DNA of 64,000 nucleotides from Methylomonas sp. EFPC3 (GTDB lineage: Bacteria; Pseudomonadota; Gammaproteobacteria; Methylococcales; Methylomonadaceae). Position 1 is the first letter of the stretch, and each line of letters starts with the position of its first letter. The notes under the pieces were generated by a model, which was given only the letters and a program-made list of their open reading frames with translations, was not told where the DNA came from and searched no databases. Shown here piece after piece: positions 38,208 to 47,454 of this stretch. The translations under genes were made by a program, and so were the position numbers. The stretch covers positions 992,001 to 1,056,000 of the forward strand of contig NZ_CP116398.1 in NCBI RefSeq assembly GCF_029643245.1. The letters are read 5' to 3'.

Positions 38208-38407
38208 TGGCCGTTATAGCCGGTCTTGATTGGCCGGATCGTAGCCGAGTTGGCCGAGCATTCGCATTTAAACCGGTTCGATAATAGGCGCATCGCCCTT
38301 ATCAAGCTAAAATCCAGTCAACGCGTTGGCGGTGTCATCGCCGGCGCAGAACGTTTTAACCAGCCGCCTGTTGCCGTTTTCAGCGCGCGTCCGGCCGGCG
38401 TTATTGA

Positions 38408-40666
38408 GTGTCTAAAGCCTTGAAAATAAGAAATTATCTTGCCGTTTTAATTCTGTCAGCCGTAATGGAGTCCGCTGTGAGTGCACAAGAAGCAAACCAG
38501 GCCGTCGAAGATCAAGTTCAGGCGCTGCTGGCGCAAATGACCTTGGAAGAGAAAGTCGGGCAAATGACGCAGATCGACTTTAGCGTCATTTCTGTCGCCG
38601 ACGGCCAGGACGCCGAAAACCCGGTTGATCCGGCCAAACTGGAAGAAGCCTTGATGCAGTATCACGTCGGCTCGATCCTGAATGCGCCGAGTACGCCGAA
38701 CAACAAGGCGCAGCCGCTCGGCAAATGGCGGCGGCTGACTCAGCAGATCCGCGACGCGGCGGCGCGCACCCGGCTGAAAATTCCGGTGATCTACGGTATC
38801 GATGCGATTCACGGCGCCACCTATACCCAAAATGCGGTGCTGTTCCCGCAAGCGATCAGCATGGCGGCGACCTTCAATCCCGACTTGTCTTACCAGGAAG
38901 GCGAAATCACTGCCCGCGAAGTCAAAGCCTCCGGTTTGGACTGGAATTTTGCCCCGGTGATGGATATCGGCCGGCAGCCGCTGTGGCCGCGGTTGTGGGA
39001 GACCTACGGCGAGGACGTGCATCTGGCCAGCGCGATGGGCAGCGCCTACATTCGCGGCCATCAGGGGCTGGACTTGGCGGCCGCCGATAAAGCGCCGACT
39101 TGCTTGAAGCACTATGTCGGTTACAGCTATCCGTTAAACGGCAAGGACCGTACGCCGGCCTGGATCGGCGAACGCGCGTTGCGCGAGTGGTTTCTACCGC
39201 CGTTCGAAGCCGGCGTTCTGGCCGGCGCGCCGACGGTGATGGTCAATTCGGCGGAAGTCGATGGCGTGCCGGGACACGCCAATCGCCATTACCTGACCGA
39301 CATTCTGCGCGGCGAAATGGGCTTCGACGGTTTTACCGTATCGGATTGGGAAGACATCATCCGCTTGTACAGCCGCGACAAACTGGCCGACTCGCCGCGG
39401 GAGGCGGTGAAAATCGCGGTGATGGCCGGGGTCGATATGAGCATGGTGCCGTTCGATTTCTCGTTTTATTACCTGTTGCTGGATTTGGCCCAACAAGGCG
39501 AAGTGCCGCTGGCGCGGATCGACGAGGCGGTGGCCCGGATTCTGCGCGTCAAATTCCGCAGCGGCCTGTTCGAACGGCGCGAGCCGGCCTTGGCGGAGGA
39601 CGGCCACTTTGCCACCGCCGAAGCCGCGGCGGTCAACCGCCAGGCGGCGCGCGAAGCCATCGTGCTGGCCAAGAACGACGCGCGTATGTTGCCGTTGAGT
39701 AAACATGCCAGCGTCCTGGTCACCGGCCCGACCGCAAACCTACTTAGCGTGATGAACGGCGGCTGGACCATTACCTGGCAAGGCAACAAGGAAGAACTTT
39801 ATCCGCAGGACAAACTGACCCTGTTGGAGGCGATCAGGCAACAAACCGACGGCAAGGTGACTTATGTCGGCGGCAAACAATTCAGCGACGAGATCAACAT
39901 CGAACATGCCGTCAGCGAAGCCCGGCACCACGACTTGGTGGTGTTGGCGCTGGGCGAAAAAACCTATACCGAAACCGAAGGCAACATCGATTCTTTGCAA
40001 CTGGACCCGGTGCAATTGCAATTGGCGCGGGCCATCTTCCAGACCGGTAAACCGGTGGTACTGGTCACCTTCGGCGGCCGGCCGCGCATCATCACCGAAA
40101 TCGCCAATCAGGCTCAGGCGGTCGTGCTCGGCTTTTTGCCGGGGATGGAGGGCGGTGCGGCCGTAGCCGACATCCTGTTCGGCAAGGTCAATCCCAGCGG
40201 TAAATTGCCGATTTCCTACCCGCGCGACACCAACGACATCACGCCTTACGACCATAAACCGATCGAAGCCTACGAGAGTAACCAATACCGGCCCTTATAT
40301 CCGTTCGGCCACGGCCTGAGCTATACCAGCTTCGAAACCAGCGGTCTGCGGCTGGCGAAGCCGGCGATTACGGCCGGCGAAAATCTGCAGTTGAGCGTCA
40401 ATGTCAAAAACACCGGCAGTGTGGCCGGCAAGGAAACCGTGATGGTCTACCTGCACGACGTCGCGGCCTCGGTTACCCGCCCGGTCAAGCAACTGAAAGC
40501 GTTCAAGAAAGTGGAATTGCAGCCGGGCGAGCAGCGCACTCTGCAGTTTGAGTTAACGCCGCGTGACCTGTCGTTCATTGGCCTGGATATGAAACGGGTG
40601 GTCGAGCCGGGCGAATTCCACGTCACGGTCGGCGCCGAAACGGCTTCGTTTCATTTAGTGAACTAG
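38408..40666 (+). CDS. glycoside hydrolase family 3 beta-glucosidase
   Basis: A 752-residue exported GH3 enzyme of BglX-like length, which removes beta-linked glucose from oligosaccharides. A Sec signal covers about residues 1-27 (hydrophobic LAVLILSAVMESAVSA before QEANQ). The (beta/alpha)8 domain has MTLEEKVGQMTQIDF (about 43) and the nucleophile motif TVSDWED (Asp at about 313). The alpha/beta sandwich and a C-terminal fibronectin-like domain (from about 650) follow. The GTG at 38408 lacks a clear ribosome site. The MFS gene begins 18 bp after the stop, so the two genes form an operon. Confidence 0.9.
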   Translation: MSKALKIRNYLAVLILSAVMESAVSAQEANQAVEDQVQALLAQMTLEEKVGQMTQIDFSVISVADGQDAENPVDPAKLEEALMQYHVGSILNAPSTPNNKAQPLGKWRRLTQQIRDAAARTRLKIPVIYGIDAIHGATYTQNAVLFPQAISMAATFNPDLSYQEGEITAREVKASGLDWNFAPVMDIGRQPLWPRLWETYGEDVHLASAMGSAYIRGHQGLDLAAADKAPTCLKHYVGYSYPLNGKDRTPAWIGERALREWFLPPFEAGVLAGAPTVMVNSAEVDGVPGHANRHYLTDILRGEMGFDGFTVSDWEDIIRLYSRDKLADSPREAVKIAVMAGVDMSMVPFDFSFYYLLLDLAQQGEVPLARIDEAVARILRVKFRSGLFERREPALAEDGHFATAEAAAVNRQAAREAIVLAKNDARMLPLSKHASVLVTGPTANLLSVMNGGWTITWQGNKEELYPQDKLTLLEAIRQQTDGKVTYVGGKQFSDEINIEHAVSEARHHDLVVLALGEKTYTETEGNIDSLQLDPVQLQLARAIFQTGKPVVLVTFGGRPRIITEIANQAQAVVLGFLPGMEGGAAVADILFGKVNPSGKLPISYPRDTNDITPYDHKPIEAYESNQYRPLYPFGHGLSYTSFETSGLRLAKPAITAGENLQLSVNVKNTGSVAGKETVMVYLHDVAASVTRPVKQLKAFKKVELQPGEQRTLQFELTPRDLSFIGLDMKRVVEPGEFHVTVGAETASFHLVN

Positions 40667-40684
40667 CCTGTGCCGGAGCGAAGC

Positions 40685-41962
40685 ATGACCGATCAGCAAA
40701 ACAACTATAGCGGCGCTTTGGCGGTACTGACCTCGCTGTTCTTTATCTGGGGATTTCTGACCAGCCTGAACGACATTCTGATTCCGCATTTGAAAGCCGT
40801 CTTCACGCTGAATTACACCCAGGCCATGCTGGTGCAGTTTTGCTTCTTCGCGGCTTATTTCGTGATGTCGGTGCCGTGCGGTTATCTGGTGGACAGAGTC
40901 GGTTACAAGCCCGGCATCATCGTCGGCCTGACGGTGGCCGGCGGCGGTTGTCTGCTGTTTTATCCGGCGGCCGCTTTGCATGCCTATCCTTTGTTTTTGA
41001 CCGCGTTTTTTGTGTTGGCCTCCGGCATTACCTTGCTGCAGGTTGCCGCCAATCCCTACGTCACGGTGTTGGGCAATCCGGACACGGCGTCGAGCCGGCT
41101 GACCTTGACCCAGGCCTTCAATTCCTTGGGCACCACCATTGGGCCCTATTTCGGCTCCCTGCTGATTCTGGCGACGGCGGTGAAAACCTCCGCCGAGCTG
41201 GCATCATTGAACGCCGAACAATTGTCGGTGTACCAGGCGGCGGAAGCGGCGGCGGTGCAACAACCGTATTTGTGGCTGGCGGCGGTGTTGTTCGGTTTGG
41301 CGGCGGTGTTTGCCTTTCTGAAATTACCCGCCGTAACCGCAACGGCGGCTGCCGCATCAGCAGGGGCTATGGCTGAGCCGGAGGCCGCAGCCAGTGCCTG
41401 GCAGTTTCCGTTGCTGGTGTTGGGCGCGCTGGCGATTTTTGTCTACGTCGGCGGCGAAGTCGCCATCGGCAGCTTTCTGGTCAATTTTCTGGGGCAGCCT
41501 GATATTGCCGGCCTGACCGAACCAGAAGCCGGCAAACTGGTGTCGTTCTATTGGGGCGGGGCGATGGTGGGCCGCTTTATCGGCGCGGTGGCGATGCGCA
41601 AGGTTCATCCGGGCAAGGCTTTGATCTTCAACGCTTTGTGCGCGGCGGGATTGGTCGGTCTGGCGATGTTTGCCGACGGTCGCGTTGCGACGGTTGCCAT
41701 TCTGGCGGTCGGTTTATGCAATTCGATCATGTTTCCGACCATTTTTTCCCTGGCCTTGACCGGCCTGGGGTCTCACACCGGCCAGGGTTCCGGTATCCTG
41801 TGCTCGGCCATCGTCGGCGGCGCGCTGATTCCGCTGCTGCAGGGCTTGTTTGCCGACCGCCTCGGCATCCAGTACGCGTTTTTCGTACCTTTGCTTTGCT
41901 ATCTGTACATCGCCTATTACGGCAAGCGCTGCGCCCGCCAATTACGGTTCAAAACCGACTGA
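40685..41962 (+). CDS. FucP/GluP-type sugar:H+ symporter (MFS)
   Basis: A 425-residue major facilitator with 12 predicted helices. The starts [25 protein letters not shown] and [22 protein letters not shown] are typical of the fucose/glucose/galactose subfamily. The ATG at 40685 has GGAG 5-6 bp upstream; a GTG at 40670 is also open. It would import the glucose freed by the GH3 enzyme, which lies directly upstream. A long loop rich in Ala separates the two halves (about 220-245). Confidence 0.9.
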   Translation: MTDQQNNYSGALAVLTSLFFIWGFLTSLNDILIPHLKAVFTLNYTQAMLVQFCFFAAYFVMSVPCGYLVDRVGYKPGIIVGLTVAGGGCLLFYPAAALHAYPLFLTAFFVLASGITLLQVAANPYVTVLGNPDTASSRLTLTQAFNSLGTTIGPYFGSLLILATAVKTSAELASLNAEQLSVYQAAEAAAVQQPYLWLAAVLFGLAAVFAFLKLPAVTATAAAASAGAMAEPEAAASAWQFPLLVLGALAIFVYVGGEVAIGSFLVNFLGQPDIAGLTEPEAGKLVSFYWGGAMVGRFIGAVAMRKVHPGKALIFNALCAAGLVGLAMFADGRVATVAILAVGLCNSIMFPTIFSLALTGLGSHTGQGSGILCSAIVGGALIPLLQGLFADRLGIQYAFFVPLLCYLYIAYYGKRCARQLRFKTD

Positions 41963-42214
41963 CGCGAGCTTGAATGCGGGCTACGCCAATTGTAAAGCGG
42001 TTGACGTCACCAAACTCGTGACACCGCCGTTGCAAAACTCCTGTACCTATCTGCAGTTTTCGGTTGAAATGGCCTAGCGTAATACCAACAAGAAATGGCT
42101 GCGTTCGGCTGAGTTGAGAAAGCGATATCCCGCAATAAAATGGGGTATCGACTGTAAAAGCTGGGTTTCATGCCCCGCGCCCGGCCTGCCGCCTTAAGGT
42201 GAGGAGAATCAAAA

Positions 42215-43225
42215 ATGGCCGAAAAACCTTTAGCGCAAGAAATTATCCCTCCAGCGGAAACCCAGGTCATCGAAAACCTTTCCGCGCGGCTCAAAGCCAA
42301 AATCGTAAATGACTATCCAGCCGGCATCATGCGCCGTGATGCTCACCCCAAGATGCATGGTTTGGTCAAAGCCGAGTTTACCGTCAACGCCGATTTGGCT
42401 GACGAATTGCGGGTTGGTTTGTTCAAAGAGCCCAAAACCTATCAGGCTTGGGTCCGGTTTTCCAACGCCAGCGGCTCGATCAGACCGGACCGGGACCGTG
42501 ACATTCGCGGCATGGCGATCAAATTGATGGGAGTGCCGGGCGATAAAGTGCTGGAGGCCGAACGGCACGAACAGACCCACGATTTGCTTTTGATTAGCGC
42601 CAATCAGTTTGTCGCCAGGGACGTTGCCGAATTTGACGCCTTGGCCGCAGCGCTGAGCGGCAGTTTCTTCGCCAAGTTGCGGTTTTTTCTTTGCCATTGG
42701 CGAGTGGCCTGGATTTTACTCAGAACGATGCGCAGGCACGCCAACCCGTTGCAGATTACCTACTTCAGCACCACACCCTATCTGTTTGGGGCGTTGGCGG
42801 TCAAATACGCGGCAATCCCGCAACTCGTTGCTGTCGCCGAACGTCCGGCCAAACCCTCGGCCGATTTTTTGCGCGAGGCCATGGTCAAGCAATTGCAGGC
42901 CGGCGATGCGCTATTCGACTTCGCAGTACAAGTTCAAACCGACGCGGAGGCGATGCCGATCGAAGACCCTGGAATCGAATGGCCGGAGTCGGTTTCGCCA
43001 TTCCGTAAGGTGGCGACGCTCAGGATATTTCGGCAGGGGTTTGATACCGAAGCGCAGAATGCGTTTGGCGAGCAGTTGTCTTTTACGCCTTGGCATGCAT
43101 TACCCGAACACCGGCCTCTAGGCGGCATCAACCGGGCCCGGAAAGTTGTTTACGATACGATTTCGGCATTCCGTCACCAGGCCAACAACGTGCCGCGGAC
43201 TGAGCCGAGTGGCTGGGATATTTAG
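42215..43225 (+). CDS. catalase-family heme protein (short, KatE/SrpA-like)
   Basis: A 336-residue heme peroxidase-type catalase relative, shorter than monofunctional catalases (480 or more). AHPKMHGLVKAEF (about 43-55) aligns with the distal His motif HAKG of catalases. ISANQFV (about 128) aligns with the distal Asn. RKVVY (about 307-311) has the RxxxY proximal Tyr spacing. FTPWHALPEHRPLGGINR is typical of the catalase-related, lipid-hydroperoxide-type group. It lacks a signal peptide. A strong site GAGGAGAA lies before the ATG. It is a single gene with a 252-bp leader. Confidence 0.85.
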   Translation: MAEKPLAQEIIPPAETQVIENLSARLKAKIVNDYPAGIMRRDAHPKMHGLVKAEFTVNADLADELRVGLFKEPKTYQAWVRFSNASGSIRPDRDRDIRGMAIKLMGVPGDKVLEAERHEQTHDLLLISANQFVARDVAEFDALAAALSGSFFAKLRFFLCHWRVAWILLRTMRRHANPLQITYFSTTPYLFGALAVKYAAIPQLVAVAERPAKPSADFLREAMVKQLQAGDALFDFAVQVQTDAEAMPIEDPGIEWPESVSPFRKVATLRIFRQGFDTEAQNAFGEQLSFTPWHALPEHRPLGGINRARKVVYDTISAFRHQANNVPRTEPSGWDI

Positions 43226-43268
43226 GTCGCGGTAGCAAGCTCAAGGTTCGAATGGAGATACAGATGTT

Positions 43269-43307
43269 CCCAGTGTCCATGCCGACTGATGTCAAGATGG
43301 CACTGGG
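43269..43307. other. strong hairpin in a convergent gap
   Basis: CCCAGTG-T-CCAT pairs with ATGG-CACTGGG (11 bp, one bulged base, 16-base loop). It sits between the convergent catalase and nitrilase genes. There is no T run on either strand, so it is either an atypical bidirectional terminator or a REP-like element. Confidence 0.55.
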
Positions 43308-43509
43308 CTTAAAGCGTTGATGACACTAGTTTCAACGAGAACCGAGAGTCCGAATCCTTCCGCATCTGAATTTTCCGCACGGCTTCTGTGGCCCGAGCAA
43401 GGGCCTGGCTTTCGGTAAGGTCGAGCCGACGATGGTACGCAGCGCATACCATCTGCCGGCATTCCCAAACGGCGCGGCATTATGCAGCCGCTGCCTCTGG
43501 GATAGGGCG

Positions 43510-44370
43510 TTAGCTGCAATCGAACTGTTTCGGCCAGTCGCGGTAATTGAATACCTGTCCCACATTGCGCACGGTTTCCACCGCGGCCAAGTCCAGGTCG
43601 GCGTAGACCCATTGCACTTTGTTGTATTCGCCGATTGCCAAAATGCCGTTGTTCGGGAAGCCGCGATCGACCGGCGTGTAGATCGCCGCCGCGCCGCAGT
43701 TGACGTCCACGGCTTCCGACCAGTCCGCATTGCCGACCAGCGAGGCCTGCACCACGTAACATTGATTTTCCAGGGCGCGGGCCTGGCAGCCGATCCGGAC
43801 CCGGTAATAGCCGGCCTCGGTATCGGTGCAGCTCGGCACCAGAATCAAAGTGGCGCCGCGTTCGGTTTGCTGGCGAGCGTAGTGGGGGAATTCGCTGTCG
43901 TAGCAGATGTTGATTGCCACCTTGCCGAATACGGTGTCGAATACCTTAATTTCCAGGCCGCGGGAAATATGCCATTGCTCGTTTTCGAAGCGGGTCATCG
44001 TCAGTTTTTCCTGAAAATCGACGTCGCCTTGCGGGGTGAAGAAATAGGCGTGGTTGCGGAATTCGCCGTTGTCGTGTTTGACCGGATAAGTGCCGGCCTG
44101 GATGTAAACCCGGTGTTGCGCAGCGAGGGATTTGAACAAGTCCAGGTACTGCGGCAACAGGCTTTGCAGGGCTTCCAACTGACCGGACAACGATTGGTAG
44201 ATTTCCGGCGGGAACAGCGAGGCCAATTCCATGCAGGCGTATTCCGGGAACAGCAGAATGTCGGCCCGGTTATCGGCGGCTTCCTGGACCCAGCGGCGGG
44301 CCTTGGCTTCGAAGTTTTCCCAGGTTTCCAGGAAGCCGATATCGTATTGGGCGCTGGCGATTTTAGGCAT
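43510..44370 (-). CDS. carbon-nitrogen hydrolase (nitrilase superfamily)
   Basis: A 286-residue amidase/nitrilase-fold enzyme. The catalytic triad is visible: Glu in LFPEYACME (about 43), Lys in FQEKLTMTRFE (about 122) and Cys in INICYDSEFP (about 157). It hydrolyses an amide or nitrile; the small-molecule substrate is unknown. GGAGG lies 7 bp before the ATG. The start overlaps the stop of the GNAT gene by 8 bp. In other bacteria (B. subtilis YhcX is an example) the two domains are fused in one chain, which supports a joint pathway. Confidence 0.9.
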   Translation of the reverse strand: MPKIASAQYDIGFLETWENFEAKARRWVQEAADNRADILLFPEYACMELASLFPPEIYQSLSGQLEALQSLLPQYLDLFKSLAAQHRVYIQAGTYPVKHDNGEFRNHAYFFTPQGDVDFQEKLTMTRFENEQWHISRGLEIKVFDTVFGKVAINICYDSEFPHYARQQTERGATLILVPSCTDTEAGYYRVRIGCQARALENQCYVVQASLVGNADWSEAVDVNCGAAAIYTPVDRGFPNNGILAIGEYNKVQWVYADLDLAAVETVRNVGQVFNYRDWPKQFDCS

Positions 44371-44968
44371 TGCCTTCCTCCTTCAACCAGAACGTCATCG
44401 GCTTGGGCGTTTCCGCGCTATCGTCCAGATCCTTCCAGGAATAAGTGGTCTTCAGTTCCGGATGCTTGAAATAACTGCGTTTATTCCAGAATGCATCCAG
44501 CGGCACGTAGTCGGCCGGCCGGCGCGGATGGTCGATTGGGCGTTCGACGCAGCAGAAGGTGATGTGTTTGAAGCCGCCCAGGTCTGCGGCGTGGGCTTCG
44601 CGCTGTTCGAAGAACTTCACACCGATGCCCAAGCCGCGATAGGCTTTGTTCAACACCGATTCGCCGCAATAAAACACCTCGTCCGGGTTGTAACCGTGTT
44701 CGACGAACGGCTTTTTGACCTCGTCGGTTTCATATTTCAGCGGGATGGCAGTCGAGGCACCGATGATCTTGTCGTCGTCGAAAGCCAGCACGATTACGCT
44801 GTCCGGGCAGTTGATGTAGGTTTGCAGGTACTTTTTCTCGTACTCGTAGTCGCCGTCGTACAGGTAAGGAAAATCGCGGAACACTTCGATGCGCAGGCGC
44901 GCCAATTCCGGGATGTATTGAACCAAGGCTTCGCCGCTGAGGCGCTGGATGCGGATATCTTTGCTCAT
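44363..44968 (-). CDS. GNAT-family acetyltransferase paired with the nitrilase
   Basis: A 201-residue GNAT domain protein. IQRLSGEALVQYIPELARLRIEVFRDFPYLY (about 7-37) and the acetyl-CoA loop YRGLGIGVKFFEQRE (about 112-126, RGxGxG-like) define the fold. It acetylates an amine on an unknown small molecule. The operon partner is a carbon-nitrogen hydrolase. No promoter signal is clear in the 412-bp gap upstream. Confidence 0.88.
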   Translation of the reverse strand: MSKDIRIQRLSGEALVQYIPELARLRIEVFRDFPYLYDGDYEYEKKYLQTYINCPDSVIVLAFDDDKIIGASTAIPLKYETDEVKKPFVEHGYNPDEVFYCGESVLNKAYRGLGIGVKFFEQREAHAADLGGFKHITFCCVERPIDHPRRPADYVPLDAFWNKRSYFKHPELKTTYSWKDLDDSAETPKPMTFWLKEEGNA

Positions 44969-45380
44969 GTGGATATGCGGTTGGGTTGAAACGAAACAGC
45001 AACCGGCATTTCGGGCCGGTCAATCCGCTATTGTATTGCACGAGGCTTTGGTTGCCTATGCGCGGATCGAGTTCGGTGTCGTCCGGCTCGCGACGGTTAC
45101 CGGTTCTTATGCGGCCCGCTGAGTTTTGCCGGTTGCAGCGGTTAACGGCCTAATACGATAGGCCCGGTGGTGGCGGCGCTCCAGTTGAATGTTGAAGTGC
45201 CTTGCCGGCGTAAAATGGTTTTATGGGCCAGGTTGGGCAGCAGAGGCCGAAGGTCGCCATTCCCACTCTAACGTTTTGAATCGATATTTCGCCGTTTTAC
45301 GCTAGACTGGGCCTATGTAAAACAAGCGCGATTCAAGGTTGCCGAATTCGGCCGTCCAATAACCGATAGCATCCGATTTT
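44969..45380. other. divergent intergenic region, no recognised element
   Basis: The 412 bp between the GNAT gene (minus) and the TonB receptor gene (plus) should hold both promoters. I found no clear -35/-10 pair, Fur box, riboswitch or small gene here. Confidence 0.4.
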
Positions 45381-47393
45381 ATGCAGAGATTTCGCCTAGT
45401 CACTTTTAAGATTGCGCTGATTGTGGGCAATTGCCTGAACGCAAGCGTTTCTCTGGCCGGAGCCGATATCGAAGTTCTGAAAAAAATGTCGTTGGAAGAC
45501 ATTTTGAATGTGGAAGTGGTGTCGAAGAAAGCCGAAAGCCAATATTCGGCCGCCGGCATCGTCAGCATCGTCACCCGCGACGATATCGAGCGCTACGGCG
45601 CCAACACGCTGGCCGACGTGTTGAACCGGGTCACCAGCGTTTACATGCTCAGCACCTATATCTGGTCCAACAGCACCGCGGCGGTGCGCGGCGACGCGCT
45701 GACCCACGTCAACAACCATACCCTGGTGCTGATCAACGGCCGGCCGTTTCGCGATAGCGCATACGGCGGTTTGAACGAGACCATGTTCCGCGACTTTCCG
45801 ATTCACCATATCGAACAAATCGAAGTCGTGCGCGGCTCCGGTTCGGTGTTGTACGGCAGCAATGCTTTTACCGGCGTGATCAATATCGTCACCCAGAGGA
45901 AACAGGACAACCGGCTCACCGTGCGCGGCCGCTACGGCAGCTACAATACCGGCCAAGCCGAAACCGAGTTCGGCTGGAACCGTGGCGACGCGGCGATCAG
46001 CGGCGCGGTGAGGTATCGGGCCAGCGACGGCTGGACGGCGGCGGCGGTCGACGAAACCCGGCAAAACGTCAATTTCCGCAACGACGACGGCGACGTCAGC
46101 GCCAGCATCTGGGGCGGCTGGAGAGAATTCGATTTCAATTTGTACGTGGTCAACAGCCAGAAACAGCATTGGGGCGCGGTGCCGATCGGCTTCGGCCAAC
46201 AGGTCGAGAACAACCGCCTGTTTTTCGATGCCGGTTACAACCACCAAATCAACGACTTTTGGCGCAGCAAATGGAATTTGACGCTGAACAAGTTCTCGCA
46301 AAACTACAATCTGCCGGTAGCCGGCGTGCCGTACCTGACCGATTTGTGGGAAAACAACCTGTTGCTGGAGCAAAGCCATTTCCTGTCGTTTTTCGACGAT
46401 AAACTGAATCTGCTGTTGGGCGGGCTGGTGGAATGGCAACAAGGGCAGGTGACTCAGGTGTCGCAAGCGAATACGTTGGCGCCCTACGAGCAATTGAAGT
46501 CCAGCATCTACGCGAACGTCGGTTACGCCATACTCGATAATCTGCAGCTCAATCTCGGCGGGCAATGGCACCGCTTCGACCATTTGAAGGCGGCTCCGAG
46601 CGGCGTCGCGGAAAACGACAACGCCATCGACGGCCTGGTCGGCCGCGCCGGCCTGGTTTACGAAATGACGGCCAATTGGGGCGCCAAGTTGTTATTCGCC
46701 CAGGCTTATCGGGCGCCGAGTGCCGGCGAATTGGGTGCCAATTCGGCGGTGGTGTTGGGCAACCGCAGCGTGGAGCCGGAAAAAGTCGAAACGGCCGACG
46801 CCCAGATTTTTTACCACGATGCTGATTACCAGATCTCCTTGACCGCGTTCGAAAGCCGGGTGACCAATTTGATCGTGCGCAGCCCGATCCCGAACACGGT
46901 GCCGACCCGGCTGCTATACGTCAACGGCGGCAGCGCAACCTTCGAGGGCCTGGAACTGGAGACCGAGGCCAAACTGTTGCCCGGTTTGTCCTGGAAAGGC
47001 TCTTACACCTTTCAAACCAATCGCGACGAAAACCAACAGAACAATAAAACCTTAATGCCCAACCACATGGCGAAACTGGGCTTAAGCTACGATTTCAGCC
47101 CCAACTTGCAAATCGGCGTGTTCGATACCTATTTCAGCGCCGCCAAAGCCGCTCCCAGTGCGTTATTGGTCAATCCGTCTGCCGGCGGTTATCACAACAT
47201 CAGCGTCAACGCCAATTACAAGTTGAATAACTGGCTGGGAGCCGCCAAACACAAACACATGACTTTTACCTTGTATCTGGACAATGTGCTCGACGAAAAT
47301 TTTTATTATCCGGAGTTCAACCGTAAAAACATCAACACCGTTCCGGCATCCCCCGGCCGTATGCTTTTCGGCGAAATTGCGTTGGAGTTTTGA
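45381..47393 (+). CDS. TonB-dependent outer-membrane receptor
   Basis: A 670-residue receptor with a Sec signal (cleavage near SLA, about residue 25). The mature N-terminus keeps the MSLEDILNVEVVSKKAE motif. The plug spans about 50-170 (IVSIVTRDDIERYGA, VRGSGSVLYGSNAFTGVINIV). The barrel ends in Phe (FGEIALEF). This subtype (Cir/BtuB/CjrC-like) takes up iron complexes, vitamins or other metals; the ligand is unknown. The gene stands alone and converges on the DUF945 gene. Confidence 0.93.
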   Translation: MQRFRLVTFKIALIVGNCLNASVSLAGADIEVLKKMSLEDILNVEVVSKKAESQYSAAGIVSIVTRDDIERYGANTLADVLNRVTSVYMLSTYIWSNSTAAVRGDALTHVNNHTLVLINGRPFRDSAYGGLNETMFRDFPIHHIEQIEVVRGSGSVLYGSNAFTGVINIVTQRKQDNRLTVRGRYGSYNTGQAETEFGWNRGDAAISGAVRYRASDGWTAAAVDETRQNVNFRNDDGDVSASIWGGWREFDFNLYVVNSQKQHWGAVPIGFGQQVENNRLFFDAGYNHQINDFWRSKWNLTLNKFSQNYNLPVAGVPYLTDLWENNLLLEQSHFLSFFDDKLNLLLGGLVEWQQGQVTQVSQANTLAPYEQLKSSIYANVGYAILDNLQLNLGGQWHRFDHLKAAPSGVAENDNAIDGLVGRAGLVYEMTANWGAKLLFAQAYRAPSAGELGANSAVVLGNRSVEPEKVETADAQIFYHDADYQISLTAFESRVTNLIVRSPIPNTVPTRLLYVNGGSATFEGLELETEAKLLPGLSWKGSYTFQTNRDENQQNNKTLMPNHMAKLGLSYDFSPNLQIGVFDTYFSAAKAAPSALLVNPSAGGYHNISVNANYKLNNWLGAAKHKHMTFTLYLDNVLDENFYYPEFNRKNINTVPASPGRMLFGEIALEF

Positions 47394-47415
47394 GGCCTGG
47401 AATCGAGTGACGCTG

Positions 47416-47429
47416 CGCGGCCGGCCGCG
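47416..47429. repeat. 14-bp perfect palindrome in a convergent gap
   Basis: CGCGGCCGGCCGCG reads the same on both strands. It lies 23 bp after the TonB receptor stop and before the DUF945 stop on the other strand. It could help terminate both genes or be chance in GC-rich DNA. Confidence 0.4.
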
Positions 47430-47454
47430 GCGGCACTGTTGGCCGATAGCCCGC

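Noticed and set aside
43240-43260. GGTTCGAAT resembling a tRNA T-loop.
   Set aside because: No flanking T-stem, anticodon arm or acceptor stem can be drawn.
45396-46583. 395-codon open frame antisense to the TonB receptor.
   Set aside because: Its sequence is a shadow of the receptor codons, with no start signal or recognisable domain.
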